Notes: generated from the sequence alone by a model not told the origin. 64,000 bases of DNA from Galaxea fascicularis (GCA_948470475.1 OX419347.1:13366675-13430674); one strand, 5' to 3'; positions 47,401 to 58,426 are shown, numbered from the stretch's first letter. Numbers and translations are program-made.

Positions 47401-50400
47401 CCAGGAAAACCTCACGCCTCATTGAATAGGTTTGAGATCTTCAGTCCAAAGACTGTAAACAACATTCGCCGCCTATCTTGACTACTTCTCAGTTTTCTCT
47501 TGTTTGAACCGGTGAGAATCAGCTTTGGATGTTATGAGCAGCCAAATAGATTGGTTGGCTTTACTATTTTATAGTTTAGGGGTCTGCGGGAGAAAAGCTT
47601 GTGTGGTTTGGCAAGGTTTTAATCAAGGGTTAGCTGTCTTCGGACGTTTCTGGGTTATTGTGTAACTTGAAAATGTTTTGCCGCTAAAAATCCTTAATTG
47701 AAAAAGCTTCCTTGGTAGAATTGGGAAGTAACACAGAGTAACAGTGGAAAACTATGAAGGCCCCTAAAGATTTGCATTTGCTTAAATGACAGCTATTATG
47801 TTTAAGCTCTGCGTTCGGAGTGATTGTTGACTTAGCCCAAACTGTCCGCCGGTTAGTACTCCTGTTTTGTCTTTTACTGTGTTAAGGACATTTATGACAA
47901 GAAAACTGATTAGCGATTTGTATAGGTTACTACGAGTTATGTTTGTTACTTGTCTTATTTTTCCAATTTCTACGAGAAACGCCGAAGAGACATTCGCATC
48001 ATTCTTTGTTTTCTTAAGGCCCTGGCAAACGAGGAGATATTGTTGTGGACACATTGTTGCCGACACAAATGTTTCCCGGTTTGCCCGCGCGCGCAACATT
48101 TGTTGCGGACACAAATTTTGTGTCCGGGACACAAAAAAATAATGTTTCTGATTTTGTTCAGAAACATTTTGTGTCCGTAACAAATGTTTCCCAGTTTGCG
48201 CACCCAAGAAACATCACTGAGCAACCATGTGTCCGCAACAATGTGTCCTCGTTTACCAAGGCCTTTACGTTTTGTTGTTTTCACGCTTTCATCTCAAATT
48301 GGTTTGGACTAAAAAAAGGTTTGTGCTTTTTTCCAAATGTTTTCTATCCAATATTTCATTTTGGATCCTAAAACTCTTCGCTTTCCCTGCTGTCGCTCAT
48401 TTTTGGGCACAAAATTGGTCGAAGAAAAGCCAAGCGAAGTCCAAACGATTTATATCTTCGGCTCCGCTTTGTTAGTTTACAAGAGCCGTTTGACATTATT
48501 TTCAAAAACTCTGGCAAAGAGCAAAAACTCCTTCCCAAAAGTAAACACGATTTTTAACAGCTGCAGCATTCGAAATGCCAGCAATATATTGTCCCTAAAG
48601 TTAAAAAATCGCAGACTTTAAAGGCCAATTGGAGTAAAAACTTCGTCTTTAATGTTTACGGCTGACAAACGTTTTTCTGAAATCCGTTTGTTTGTCTGTT
48701 GTTATTGCCAATGAGATGTTATTAACATTGATGTCAAAATAATACCACCTTCGACTTACAGTCAAGGTTTGTAGTTTGCAATATTTGTAATTGATCGAAG
48801 TCAAGAATAAAACCATTCTCAACAATTTGCATTTGATCAAATAAGTTGATTCATGGCTTATCGTGCCGCAGTCACTTTTTCAACGAAAAGTTCGTCAATT
48901 TCACCCAAAGTTTTTCGGTGCTTTTTAAAAAGGAAATCGACGACAGTTTTCTCTGATCGTCTTAATACTCTAATAGATCACAAAACTGACACCTTAACAT
49001 AGTCATACAAGGCGAACAAAGTACTTTTCTTCTTTTTTGGGTGATGTCGAAGAGTACCCACTTTGGGGTTTTACCATTTTGTTTTGTTGTGGAATATTTC
49101 GGTTTGATGAAGCCAAAATGTCACCGATACATGTTAGAAAATTTTTGACCCGGCCAAAGCACATAACCGGTTGTGATGCTGGATTTAAAGGTGGGATATT
49201 GGGACTGTTTATCTAGTTTAGTGATTTACACCATTTGCATTGAAATTTAATCACATGTAATTAAACTGTGATGAAGCAAAAGTTTGATAATCGTTTATGC
49301 TCATAGTCACGTAATCCCTTGACCCACAAAGGCCGATTATATTTCGAAAATGTACGTTTGTACTTAATTGAATGGTGGCTGTCGTTCTGCAGCGAAACAG
49401 TAAAAAAAATATAATTATTACTAGAGCCCGGCTCGAGTCCTGACATTGACACTAGTTTATCTGTAAATGCCATACAATAACTGAAGGAAAGAACTGTGGA
49501 GCTCCGCTGTTATGTTTGCCTAAATATATATATTATCTTAATTAACCAATTAGGCAGCTACTTGTAACTGTGGCAGTCTCAAGAGCATTGTCTCCTAGTC
49601 ATACTTAGAGCAATCTAGACCCATCACTGTACATTGAAGATAAGATACATCCAGGCCTTTCTGTCCTATAGAAAGCTTAAGACTAATCAGCCTGGGAGTG
49701 GCAAGAGGAAAGGGCATATTTGCATGTAGTGTCTGAACTGAAGCGCCTATATAGAGCCATGTTGGTCATATACGAAGGCACATGTATGAATGTGAAGTGG
49801 TAAAAGAATCTCACCATGAATGTATTTTCCAGAATTGTAGAGGAAATTGCTCATTAACACCCAGAAGACAATGGCAGCTCCAGCAGTGGCAGCAAGAGAA
49901 AACAAGATAGCCAACAGTTCACCAGGCTTTCCAAGGTACTTTTTGCAGATGTCAGAAAATTCTAGAATTTCTCCACGCATGGCTGAAAAAGCAAAAAAGA
50001 AGTCTAGTTTTTGTTTCGCGTTTTCCATGACCAAAAGGTTTACACCAAGTAAAATGGAGCTTGACTGCACATTAAAAGTGGAGGGAATTGGTGGAATAAT
50101 TATTAAGGTGTACAATGACGTGCTAACTGGCTTGGAACAAAAAAGGTATAATTAAAAATAAGTGACAGTTCAGCGATAAAATTCAAACTTCTCTCAATTC
50201 AATCTTGACTACATGTGACTTGGCATGCAGACCATGCTCAACATAAATATGCCTTGAATTAAATCAGCACACTACATAAACGTGATTCATACACTATACT
50301 TCCTTATAAATCTATGACTGTTGTGAAAAAAAAATTGTCTAACGGTTACTGTATGTATTCGTAAACTGTAAAAAAAACGGAAAAAGAGAATGATTTTCGG

Positions 50401-50777
50401 AATCAACACAAAACAGCAGAAGGGGACAGTAGGAAATCAGTGAAATTAATGCACCTCATTTTTCAACTGCAGGTTACTGAGAACTTTAATTAAATGTATT
50501 TTACTTGAGTCCTCTGCAGTTTTCAGAATCAAGTAACAGCTGTAGAGGCAAATCCCAGCCATCAATATCATAAGGATCAACGCAAGAGCAAAACCAGCCT
50601 GCAACATTCATAGAAAACAGAATTACATTTATTTACATGTATAAAACTAGGTCTCATAGAGTTCAATATCAGGTAGCCAATAACAGCTGTAGGACAACTA
50701 ATTAACAATTAGACCCATAGCCCTTGCAGGTTATGGGTCAATAGCCCATGGGGCGAAGCCGAATGGGCTATTGACCT

Positions 50778-50809
<32 letters not shown>

Positions 50810-53800
50810 TAGTATCACCCAACTAGTCGGACAGAAAAGGCAATGATAAAGGTAACAAATGCAAGTTGAAGAAATATTTATTTGGGAATAAAACGAAAGA
50901 AAGCATCACACTCGCTTGCTACTCGAGGACTATTACTAATAGTCCTCTAGTAGCTTAGCCAACCAAAATGCAGGATTTGCATTAGTCCACTAATTGAGTG
51001 ATACTAATACAGTGTATCTTTCTTACATGTAAAGACACACCTTTAGTGGTTAAAACTGGTGACGGGGCTGTGCTGTAATGGCACCCAGCCACCCCTGGTG
51101 ACTTACTTTTGCCTTTGGGCAACCAGGAAATATTAATTTTTGCACCAAACTTATATGCTGGGTGCCCTGGAATTCAAGGGTTTAGAGACTTGGGGTGCCC
51201 AACTGCCTTTAGCTAACAATCATGGTTTACATAGGTTTTTAACTATTATTGCATTTCTTGTTATTAACTTGAAATTTCTTTAATTATATAGTAGATATTG
51301 TAAACTGCTATGAAGAAGTAGTCGATTTAGTGCTATATAATATAAATGCTTATTATTAGTAATTAGTATTATTATTTCCTTACAGCACAGCTTTGGGTGA
51401 TGACACAAATGGGAAAGGAAGTGTGTAGTGTTCATTTACAGGAAGTAGACAGTGGTATGGTAACTTTATTTAAACACAATTAAAATATTAGTTTTATATA
51501 GAACATTATGAAATCTACAACTGGTTTACATATTTGTACTGTCCAGAAAACAATCTATGAATTTTTCTCTTCAAGAGACCCAAGGAAATTGCTGTACACA
51601 GTTCCTGAGGAAGATTGTTCCATAAAAGCATGCCACTATTGTAACTAAAGCTGTGCTTCAGGTACATGTATATTTAGTCAGTTCAGGTTTTTGGAAGGAA
51701 TAGTTTTCCCTTGGCATTGGGAAGATCATAATTCAAATTTCTTGGCACAAACATATTACAGAAATAAACTGGGACAAGTTTATTAGCGCACCCTTGTACA
51801 TTAAGTTTGTTTGCCTTTTGTTTCTAATATTGATAAGTTGTTCCCAACCAGAGGAGTTAAGAAGATATACAGAGTTGATGTCATAGGTTGATTGGGTGGG
51901 TCTGAGTAGGGTGGTACATTGGTACATTAACCCTTAAACCCTCATTATAAATAACGAATGATCAATATTCAATTTCTCCTTATAGTCCTTATAGTGATAC
52001 TGTTTGAGATCAAACAAAGGTTGTGAGAAAAAAGGACCAAAGTTATTAACAAATTCTCCTCATCATCTGCATAGAAAATGTATGGGGAACAGTATTGAGA
52101 ATAAACATACTGATATTGGGTTTACAGGGTTAAAGGTTTCACAAACCTGGTCTATTGCCCATGGTATACTCAACAACGAGGTGCCCATCATGGTATTCCA
52201 AACTGAAAAGCTGAAAGGGAAGAATAGACTCAAGTCATGCATGTGCAGCTCTGAAATTTGAAAATGATGAGTGTAGCTGTTGAAAATAATAAATTTAAAA
52301 TAATCATGATTATTAATTTATTTTGTGGTAAACATATCAGCTTTCTGGGTACTGTATGTCCAGATGTAATGTTAGTTGTTACATATTGCTGGTGTTAATA
52401 TTGTAACTGGGCATAATTACACAATACTCCAATGGCCATCAATAATAATATTAATAATTTTACATGTATGCGACTCACATTGTGACAAGGCTGCTCTGTT
52501 TCTCATCACTTTCTTTGGGAAAAATGAGAAACAGATTGGGAGGAAGCATGTGACTTGGAATAATCTAGCAGAAAGAAAACAAAAACCATAATTATAATGT
52601 AATTAATTAACTTATTATAAATTATTATTATCAATTAAACAAACTAAGATTTTGTTATTTCATTAGATTCTCAAGATTGTTAAGTCGGTACCTTTGGATC
52701 AGGGCCCAGTACACGTTACATTGTAGGTCGCAGCCTTACCAGAACCCATGTGTTAGTACTGAGAGGTTCAAGAAATACGTACATGTTTTGTAAATTAAAT
52801 ATAGATGTCTCTTTGATCTTAAATAGATTGTGATCGGTATTTCATAAGTAGTTTTACAATGATTGCTTTGTAAGTTTTAACATCTGTTTAAAACCTCGAA
52901 TTAAGACTATTATTATCATTATAATTATTGAAAAAACAAAAAATATACAATTGCTTTGAAGTTAGTCAACACTGAAACTAACTTACAGGATGTAGATAAA
53001 ATTTTTAAGCATTTGGAACCATAGAAGGTTCTTAAGCTGGGAAAATAGAGTTGACAGCCAGGTATTTTCCCCAGTTCCTGGCTATTTTCCTGACCGACAT
53101 GGATGCAAGTAAGACCAGAGGAAGAAAATCATCACACTCTCCCATCTTTTTTATGGCCCATACATGCACATCTCTCTCTTTTTCTCCTCTCGCTACATTA
53201 ACAAATTATTTTATTTTTCAATAAACAAGTAGACATAATTAATCACATTTTAATGGTCCTGATCTTCAACTGTATAACCTCTAACTTTATGCTTCAACTT
53301 TCCCACTTTGCCTTCAACACCATCATGGGGAATTGACAGTGATCCCCTTCCTTGCAGCTGAGACTGTGTTTCACAAAATTAAATGAATACCGGTATTCCC
53401 TCTCTCTGTCAAACTTGATTAAGTGTTTGCAATGCTTTAAATGCTTAGCTTGTTGCCATTGATGGCAAGGATGAAAATGAATTCAAACTTGAAAAGAATG
53501 ATGATAACACTGTTTTGTTTTTTTTTCGTCTGCCTATTGGGGCTACTGTCTTCTGAAGAATACAAGTTGCTGACTCCCATCTTCTTTTGATACCTTCCTC
53601 TTACTTTGCAAAAAAAACATTGTGCACTACATTTCTGCTTACATTTGGGGATTACAAAGACGTTACATATTATTGTTTTTGACATATTTCATTTGCTGAT
53701 TTTGCTACATGTTAACTTAAACAGCATAAACAGCAGACTACCTCATTATTTCATAATTTTAACTGGAATGTTTTAACAGGTATACATGTACATCTGTACT

Positions 53801-56256
53801 TAAATCTCACCATGTTGTGTCCTGACAGCTTGGAGATATATCTGTAGCGGTTGTATTTAGCTGCAATTTCTCTAGCATGTGAGGTGTCCAATGGATCTTT
53901 TAAGGTGTTGTAATGAAATGGCTTCCTCTTGAGTCCAGAGTACTGTCCTTCCCTGTCAACAACACTTCTTGAACTTCCATTGTCCCTACCCTTGTCATCT
54001 TGGTTTTGTAAACTGACAATTTGAAAATAAACAAAAAGAAAAATAAACAAAAGTCAAACAAAAAATTTCTTGGCAAGACTGATCGCCTCTTCTCAGGCTA
54101 CCCCTACTGGGTGTGTAGGCAACTTTCTCCCACTATGAACAATAGATCACTGCATAATTATGGACACAGTTAGCCTGCAAACAGGCTCTCCGTATGGGTT
54201 ATTCCGAGACTTGCTTTCTAATGGTGCACGGTCAAAAGCTAGGGGAGTGGGGCGGGCGAGAGAGAGAGCCTGCAATGGTCTTTGTAAGATTTGAGTATTT
54301 ACATTCAGATTCTGAACGTAAATTGCTGATTGGCCAATTCGAGGGTCACACATGTCAAACAAGTGAGCAAAGACTTCAGTAGACGCGGATAATAATACAG
54401 ATTCTCGTTTCAACTTTGAATTTAAGATCCTTAAAGCAAATTTATCTGAAGAAAGAGCAAGGCCTGGCATTGAGAGTCTAACCGTGTTGGTTACAAGCAT
54501 TGGAAAAAGCTTTGTGTTTCAAGTTTTCGCTGTGGTGAAATCGCTGGACTCCTCGAGAACACCACTGCAGATCAGATGGAAGAAGTGAATTCTCTGAGGA
54601 TTGAAAGCAGTAGAACTCGAAAGCTCAGACGTGTTTGGAAACCTCCCTTGGTTATATGATTTTTTACTTCCCTTGGCCGAAGCGGTGTGCCCTTGACCCA
54701 CGAATGCAGGCATTCCATAGCGGCAAATACATTTCACTTTTCTTCACAACCAGTTTGTTCGAGAACGCTGCGAGCTCGTCAATGTTTCTACATTTCAAAA
54801 TACATGTAGTGTCAAACTCTTTGTTTACAGTCTTAACTGGTGCGATAAGCGCGCAGCTGCTTTCCCCCTCTTAAGCACCAGATTCTTTACTAGCCAAATT
54901 CTAGCTTTATCTTCAGGTTTTCTAATCGTCACATCCCCATTCACCGAGAAAACTAAGACTTTCACACTTGTGGTGTTGTCCAGAAGGTCATCGATATTGA
55001 GATGTGCCAGGAGATTTGAATCGGATAATTGTGCTCCACTCTGACAAGGTTGATTGTTTTCCTTGCCAAGGAAGATGCAAAAGCTACATTTTAAAATCCC
55101 TCTCTGGTACAAGGTTTGAAAACGTTCACAAAAGACCCTAGAGAGCCTTATTTTGTCCTCAACAAACGCTTGCAAATTCTGCAAAATCTGTCAACCAATT
55201 TGACGCTTTGTGGTTTCCTTCCAGTTTTGCGTCTATATGTTTCTTTGGAGTTTCTGGATTCGAGTTCATAACATAACAACTTGCGCTTAGACAAGCGCAC
55301 ATGTCACAGAAAAGTTTTTTGACAGCCGCCTTGACCCAAAAGGTCATTTCTGGTTTGTTCTGATTGGTTCATTTCACTTTGATAATTTGACAGATCAGTC
55401 AAGCAGAAAAGGGGGCAGAACTCAAATCTTACAAAGACCATTGCAGGCTCTCCCTTCTCTTACCCGCCCTAATCCCCGAGCTTTGACCGCACTCCATTCA
55501 AGGGCAAGTCAACGCAACCATCTCTCGGAATACCCAGATGGAGAGCCTGTTTCAGGCTAGTACACAGTACTCAGAAGAATGTGCTATTGATTGCTGTCAA
55601 ACTCAGCAACTTAACATGATAAAAAAACTGGTTGTCTTGAGCAGTTGAAGCCCAACACGTAAATTTAAAATTGAATGACACTGACCACTTGAAAATAGCA
55701 ATATTAATAATAATAATAATAATAATAATAAAATCACGTATCACTATACCTCTGTAGTATTAAAAGTTTTCATGTCAATTACAGTATGCAACCAGCAGTT
55801 CTAGCTTGCCATCCAAAGTGCGGTGTAATTTGCGTCGACCTAATGTCCAATCTTATTTCTGAATGAAGACATTGGTTCGGCCAGATGTCTTAAGAAATAA
55901 AGATGGGGCCATAAATCCACCCACAAAAATATTCAGGTCTTACTCGGCGTATACTTTCCTCGCCTGACCGATGGCAAGCTTCACCCTGGATTTTCGCAAA
56001 GAAAATCTCGACAGCGCACGAGAGCCTTCTTTTGAGAGAGAGTTGAATTAAACACATAACAGTTACATATCTCTGTAGTATTAAAAAATTTCATGTGAAT
56101 TACGAAACCGGCACTTTAATAAGCTTACTTTGAGAAAGAAGCGCTTGACGCCAAGCTCAGCCGGTCCTCAGTCTGTGGATCGCCTTGCACAGAGAATAAA
56201 GGTTTTTTTTCATCTGAGGCACGCAGTAAGGCCCCAGCGGATTTGCTTCTTTCCAT
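38596..56256 (-). CDS. SLC38A9: SLC38A9 orthologue, lysosomal amino-acid transporter/arginine sensor
   Basis: Thirteen exons: 56129-56256, 53811-54012, 52479-52564, 52147-52210, 50505-50598, 49815-49982, 43160-43321, 42197-42286, 41362-41468, 40310-40414, 39564-39712, 39213-39302 and 38596-38767. All junctions are GT/AG with matching phases, and the total is 1,617 nt (538 residues; human has 561). An in-frame TGA upstream supports the ATG. The cytosolic N-terminus (1 to about 138) carries YRYISKL and IPSHMLPP near 100-119, like the Rag-GTPase-binding stretch of human SLC38A9. WNTMMGTS at 143-150 is the TM1 substrate-site motif; FWVLMSNFLYNSGK, LTLAYFIHNCI and FILNLVLIA follow the family closely. 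The first lumenal loop is shorter than in human. In mammals the protein exports amino acids from lysosomes and signals arginine to mTORC1. Intron 1 holds a 1.39 kb transposon and intron 6 is 6.5 kb. Confidence 0.95.
39831..39869. repeat. (GGAC)n then (CGAC)n microsatellite
   Basis: A GGAC tetranucleotide run switches to CCGA units within about 40 bases, in intron 10 of SLC38A9. Confidence 0.9.
39900..40275. repeat. Dispersed ACGGCCAC repeat, second locus
   Basis: Contains CTCTACACAACGGCCACC, AGTGGCCGTTATGG and an end block AAGGTTCGACCGTATTCAAG. It shares words with 14240-14560 and with 45175-45345. It lies in intron 10 of SLC38A9. Confidence 0.55.
40527..40682. mobile_element. Foldback element with ~69 bp near-perfect arms
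   Basis: Arms at 40527-40595 and 40614-40682 start AATAGGCCATATTCGTATTC and end GCGGGGGAAT, around an 18-base loop. I see only a mismatch or two. The AATAGGCCAT border is shared with the foldback elements in beta-tubulin intron 2. It lies in intron 9 of SLC38A9. Confidence 0.9.
41749..41820 (+). other. tRNA-like relict (A-box intact, B-box decayed)
   Basis: TCCTTTAGCTCAGTGGTAG has a perfect A-box (TAGCTCAGTGG), but the expected B-box about 45 bases later is degraded to GGTCTCAAGTTCTCC. The arms do not fold convincingly into a tRNA. It is probably a tRNA pseudogene or a SINE head. Confidence 0.4.
42579..42722. repeat. GAT-rich imperfect microsatellite
   Basis: Imperfect GATGATAATG/AATGGTGACAA repeats in intron 7 of SLC38A9. 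The Asp/Asn/Gly-rich frame is an artefact. Confidence 0.85.
42725..42870. mobile_element. Second copy of the CTTATTCCAAA MITE
   Basis: TTGGCTCCCATTCTAATATT and TTAGCCCTTGTTGCCTC match the element at 34161-34333 closely in the same orientation. The inverted right arm is present but more decayed. Confidence 0.65.
43576..43857. mobile_element. Foldback element, ~280 bp
   Basis: The left arm (ACGCTAGTTAGTACCGTC, CGAATCAGTGCATA, AGGCCACTGTATGGATC, CATATGTACTCAAATC) is mirrored in order by the right arm ending ACTTAACTAGTGTTT. Arms are about 95 bases with a few mismatches and small gaps. It lies in SLC38A9 intron 6. Confidence 0.8.
44449..44486. repeat. (TTTA)n microsatellite
   Basis: About nine TTTA units in intron 6 of SLC38A9. 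A poly-C tract lies about 110 bases upstream. Confidence 0.95.
45175..45345. repeat. Dispersed GGCCGCT/GGTTCGACTGTA repeat
   Basis: Repeated GTGGCC/GGCCGCTTAA words end in AGAGGTTCGACTGTATGGGG. The end block resembles GGTTCGACCGTA at about 40271, so it probably belongs to the same dispersed family as 39900-40275. Confidence 0.5.
45756..45922. mobile_element. hAT-like MITE, 167 bp
   Basis: Termini CAGGGTTGTGGCTAAG and, inverted, CAGGGTTGTTGCTAAG. Flanks are TTTATTTT at 45748-45755 and TTTATTTC at 45923-45930, an 8 bp target duplication with one difference. A CAGGG-type end and an 8 bp duplication fit the hAT superfamily. Inside are repeated AGCCGGCGA words. It lies in SLC38A9 intron 6. Confidence 0.82.
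45935..46062. repeat. TCACTG hexanucleotide microsatellite
   Basis: Imperfect TCACTATCACTA and CACTGTCACTGT repeats. Confidence 0.85.
46163..46313. mobile_element. Inverted-repeat element with GGATAGCGCTATCC, copy A
   Basis: Termini CTGGCCCCGGTTGTTCAAAG are mirrored at the right by TTTGAACAACCGGACCAGG. Next to each end is a palindromic TGGATAGCGCTATC. A close copy in the same orientation lies at 63754-63906. No coding capacity. Confidence 0.88.
48016..48265. mobile_element. Foldback element rich in GGACACA motifs
   Basis: AAGGCCCTGGCAAACGAGGA at the left is mirrored by TCCTCGTTTACCAAGGCCTT at the right with one mismatch. The interior has repeated (G)GACACAAATGTTTCC and TTGTTGCGGACACA words in both orientations. 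About 250 bp, in SLC38A9 intron 6. Confidence 0.82.
50704..51007. mobile_element. Non-autonomous inverted-repeat element, copy 2
   Basis: Reverse-orientation relative of 16541-16784. An ACAATTAGACCC...GGGTCTAATTGT hairpin is larger here (about 100 bases, with CATAGCCC/GGGCTATTG internal pairs). It is followed by TTTAGTATCACCCAACTAGT and ends with ACTAATTGAGTGATACTAA. It lies in SLC38A9 intron 4. Confidence 0.8.
54171..55559. mobile_element. 1,389 bp TIR transposon in SLC38A9 intron 1
   Basis: Termini TAGCCTGCAAACAGGCTCTCC at the left and the inverted equivalent at the right (TAGCCTGAAACAGGCTCTCC when reverse-complemented); homology continues inward for more than 100 bases, including GCCTGCAATGGTCTTTGTAA. 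Flanks GGACACAGT (54162-54170) and GTACACAGT (55560-55568) form a 9 bp target duplication with one difference. The minus strand carries protein-like stretches in several frames (FCDMCACLSASCYV; SVKVLVFSVNGDVTIRKPED; FDTTCILKCRNIDELAAFSN; LPLWNACIRG), probably remnants of one decayed ORF. I do not recognise a transposase core. Confidence 0.85.
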
Positions 56257-57206
56257 AGCAGTTTTATCATGAAACCCGTCAAAGGAGACTTTCAGATATT
56301 CGAAGTCTCATTTAATACCACGGCTGATACGCAATCAAACAGACAATCAAACAGCCATTGATATTTTTCTGCGAAGGAGGAGGACTCGGTCTAGTGAGAG
56401 AGGGGACTGGAGGATATCACACTTCCGGTAACACTTCCGGTTGGGCGGAACAAAGGAGAAACCGGGGGCGTTGCTTAAAATTTAGAGTTGAGAATGGAGA
56501 GCCCGAATGATTACTTTTAATGCCACACAACACGTACCGAAAGACCAGACTATGCGTTATGTAATTTGCATGTATCTGTATGCATAAAAAAGCTCTTGTC
56601 CGCAGGCTCCAATGGGAGACAGAAGAGTGCGAACCGGACTTGCGGCCTGACAAGCTTGTTCAAGAATTTACACGCGTGAACCAGTGTTGATGTGTCTTTG
56701 AAAGCAAGAAAAGAAGGTGATCGTGGGCAGAACAAAGCAGAGGGCAAGTTGTAGAGTTTGGCCTCGAACGTTTGTGTCTGTCCCCGCCCGGCGCCAAATG
56801 ATTCACAACGCGCTCCAGGGAACATGGCTCTGACCTCCACCGACTCAGACCTAATCTCGTACCCAGATCTCCCACGGTCAGGCGGAACGAAGATGTTTGA
56901 TGCCGAGAATATGGGACTACCCATGGTCCTTTGTCCACCGTGCTGAATGGCCGCTTCATTTTTCTCACAGTCAAAAAACCTTTCTTTTTTAATTACGCTC
57001 TGTACAAGGAGATCATTGCTTACAAGTACGTTACTTACAGTACGGTAATAACACAAGTACTGATTTGTGATTTTTTTCATATGCATCATGATTTATGATT
57101 TCTTTCATATGCATCATTCACTAACACAAGTACTATTAATTCTAACTTAACTTGCCGCATTTTACACTACTTGCAATATGTTAATTAATTGAAACGCTCA
57201 CAATAT
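56257..57206. other. SLC38A9 upstream region and repeat remnants
   Basis: Holds the SLC38A9 5' UTR/promoter. A 179-residue minus-strand frame at 56550-57089 has no recognisable domain. Part of it (GGCAAGTTGTAGAGTTTGGCCT, about 56743) recurs near 62910, which points to a dispersed repeat rather than a gene. Confidence 0.45.
56420..56448 (-). promoter_or_regulatory. Tandem ETS-like sites upstream of SLC38A9
   Basis: On the minus strand CCGGAAGTG occurs twice, at 56440-56432 and 56428-56420, 12 bases apart and about 165-185 bases before the SLC38A9 ATG. A GGGCGG-like box lies just 5' of the sites (56443-56448). CCGGAAGTG is the classical ETS/GABP core found in TATA-less housekeeping promoters. 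Function here is inferred. Confidence 0.6.
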
Positions 57207-57422
57207 GGCGGATCTATTTTACAGGTCTCATTCCACAGGTCAAAGTACAGGTCACCACGCTACAATGAGATAAATAAACAAGCCCAAAAGAGTCTCCTAG
57301 CCCAAATCACTATCCAAAATTTGTTTTAAACAGGTGTGAAACTGTTTGGCTTAGTTACCAATCGATAAAACAGTGACCTGTACTTTGACCTGTGGAATGT
57401 GACCTGTAAAATAGACCCGGCC
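57207..57422. mobile_element. 216 bp MITE with 10 bp target duplication
   Basis: Left end GGCGGATCTATTTTACAGGT and right end (reverse complement) GGCCGGGTCTATTTTACAGG, both continuing into CATTCCACAGGTCAAAGTA. CTCACAATAT occurs at 57197-57206 and again at 57423-57432, directly flanking the element. A 9-10 bp duplication fits Mutator-like elements. No coding capacity. Confidence 0.88.
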
Positions 57423-58216
57423 CTCACAATATAATAAAATTAACAAATTCATCAAAATTTCAAAGATTTCGAAATTTACAAAGGACAAGATATTTGAATG
57501 GCCACCTTACGGTCGTTTGCGATAAAGTTTTCGGTGAATCATAGATTTCGAGGGTGCTCTTTGTATCGTTCTTTGGTCTAAAGGACAGGAAATCTTTTAA
57601 GCCAAACCAAAGAGAGGCACAAGAAGCGATTACAGTTAACAAGCGGGATTTAAAATCGACACGAAAAGGCGCGAAAGCACAACCGAACCGTGGAGGAGAG
57701 GCCAATCACAGAACAGATTAGAACGAGGCATTCTTACTTCTCGTGACCAACCAGAAATGGCCTGGCATCGAATTTTACCAGATCTCATATTTTGACACCT
57801 ATATCTTGAGATGAAATCGCGTGGGTGTCATTCAGTCAGACCAGCTGAACACTTCGCTTCTGCTCGTACCCAAAATGTCCCTGCAGACATAGTCAGGCGG
57901 TCTCAGGTGGGGGAGGTTGTTAAGGCAAGACGGGTACGGTGGGCGTTAACCTACCACTGAAAATGGTTTGCTTTTATGTAATGACTAACCTCAAGTGATC
58001 TGTTAAATTTCGATCGATATTTGAAGGGGTTGAAAGCCGGGAAAACGCACACGCTGGCAGGGCTGGAGGTACCCAACACAATATGCGCGGCGGGTATGTG
58101 AAGTCCATTCCCAACTAGCGTAACACAGAAAATGGCCTACTGTTACGTGATACTTGAGCTCGAATGTTCTGCTTAATCAACACTGAAAACTTCGGTTACG
58201 TAATAAGCTACCTCAA

Positions 58217-58426
58217 TTGCGACCTTTGTGGGTTGTGTTTGTTGTTGGTTCTCTACTCTGCTCCGAGAGGTTTTTCCTCGGGTACTCCGGTTTTCCCCTC
58301 TCCCCAAAAACCAACATTTCCAAATTCCAATTCGATTTGAACGAGTTCTCTCGAGCCCTTTGGTGTTCCGTGGGTAAACAAATTACAACTAAAATGAAAT
58401 CGGTTGATTACAATTAAAATAAGGTC
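58217..58426 (+). repeat. Second copy of the CCGAGAGGTTTTTC repeat
   Basis: Homologous to 28440-28700 on the same strand through CCAAATTCCAATTCGATT. It then contains TTTGGTGTTCCGTGGGTAAA, which is repeated after the LINE at about 60355-60405. Confidence 0.65.

Larger units (their letters stand above)
43322..49814. other. SLC38A9 intron 6 (6.5 kb)
   Basis: No further SLC38A9 exon was recognised, and the flanking exons are in phase without one. It holds at least five listed repeats, a poly-C tract near 44330 and a (TTTA)n tract near 44449-44486. Human SLC38A9 has a longer lumenal loop at this junction, so a small lineage-specific exon could be missed. Confidence 0.6.

Noticed and set aside
56550..57089. 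179-residue minus-strand open frame upstream of SLC38A9
   Set aside because: No recognisable domain, and part of the sequence recurs near 62910 as a dispersed repeat. I could not exclude expression but do not call a gene.
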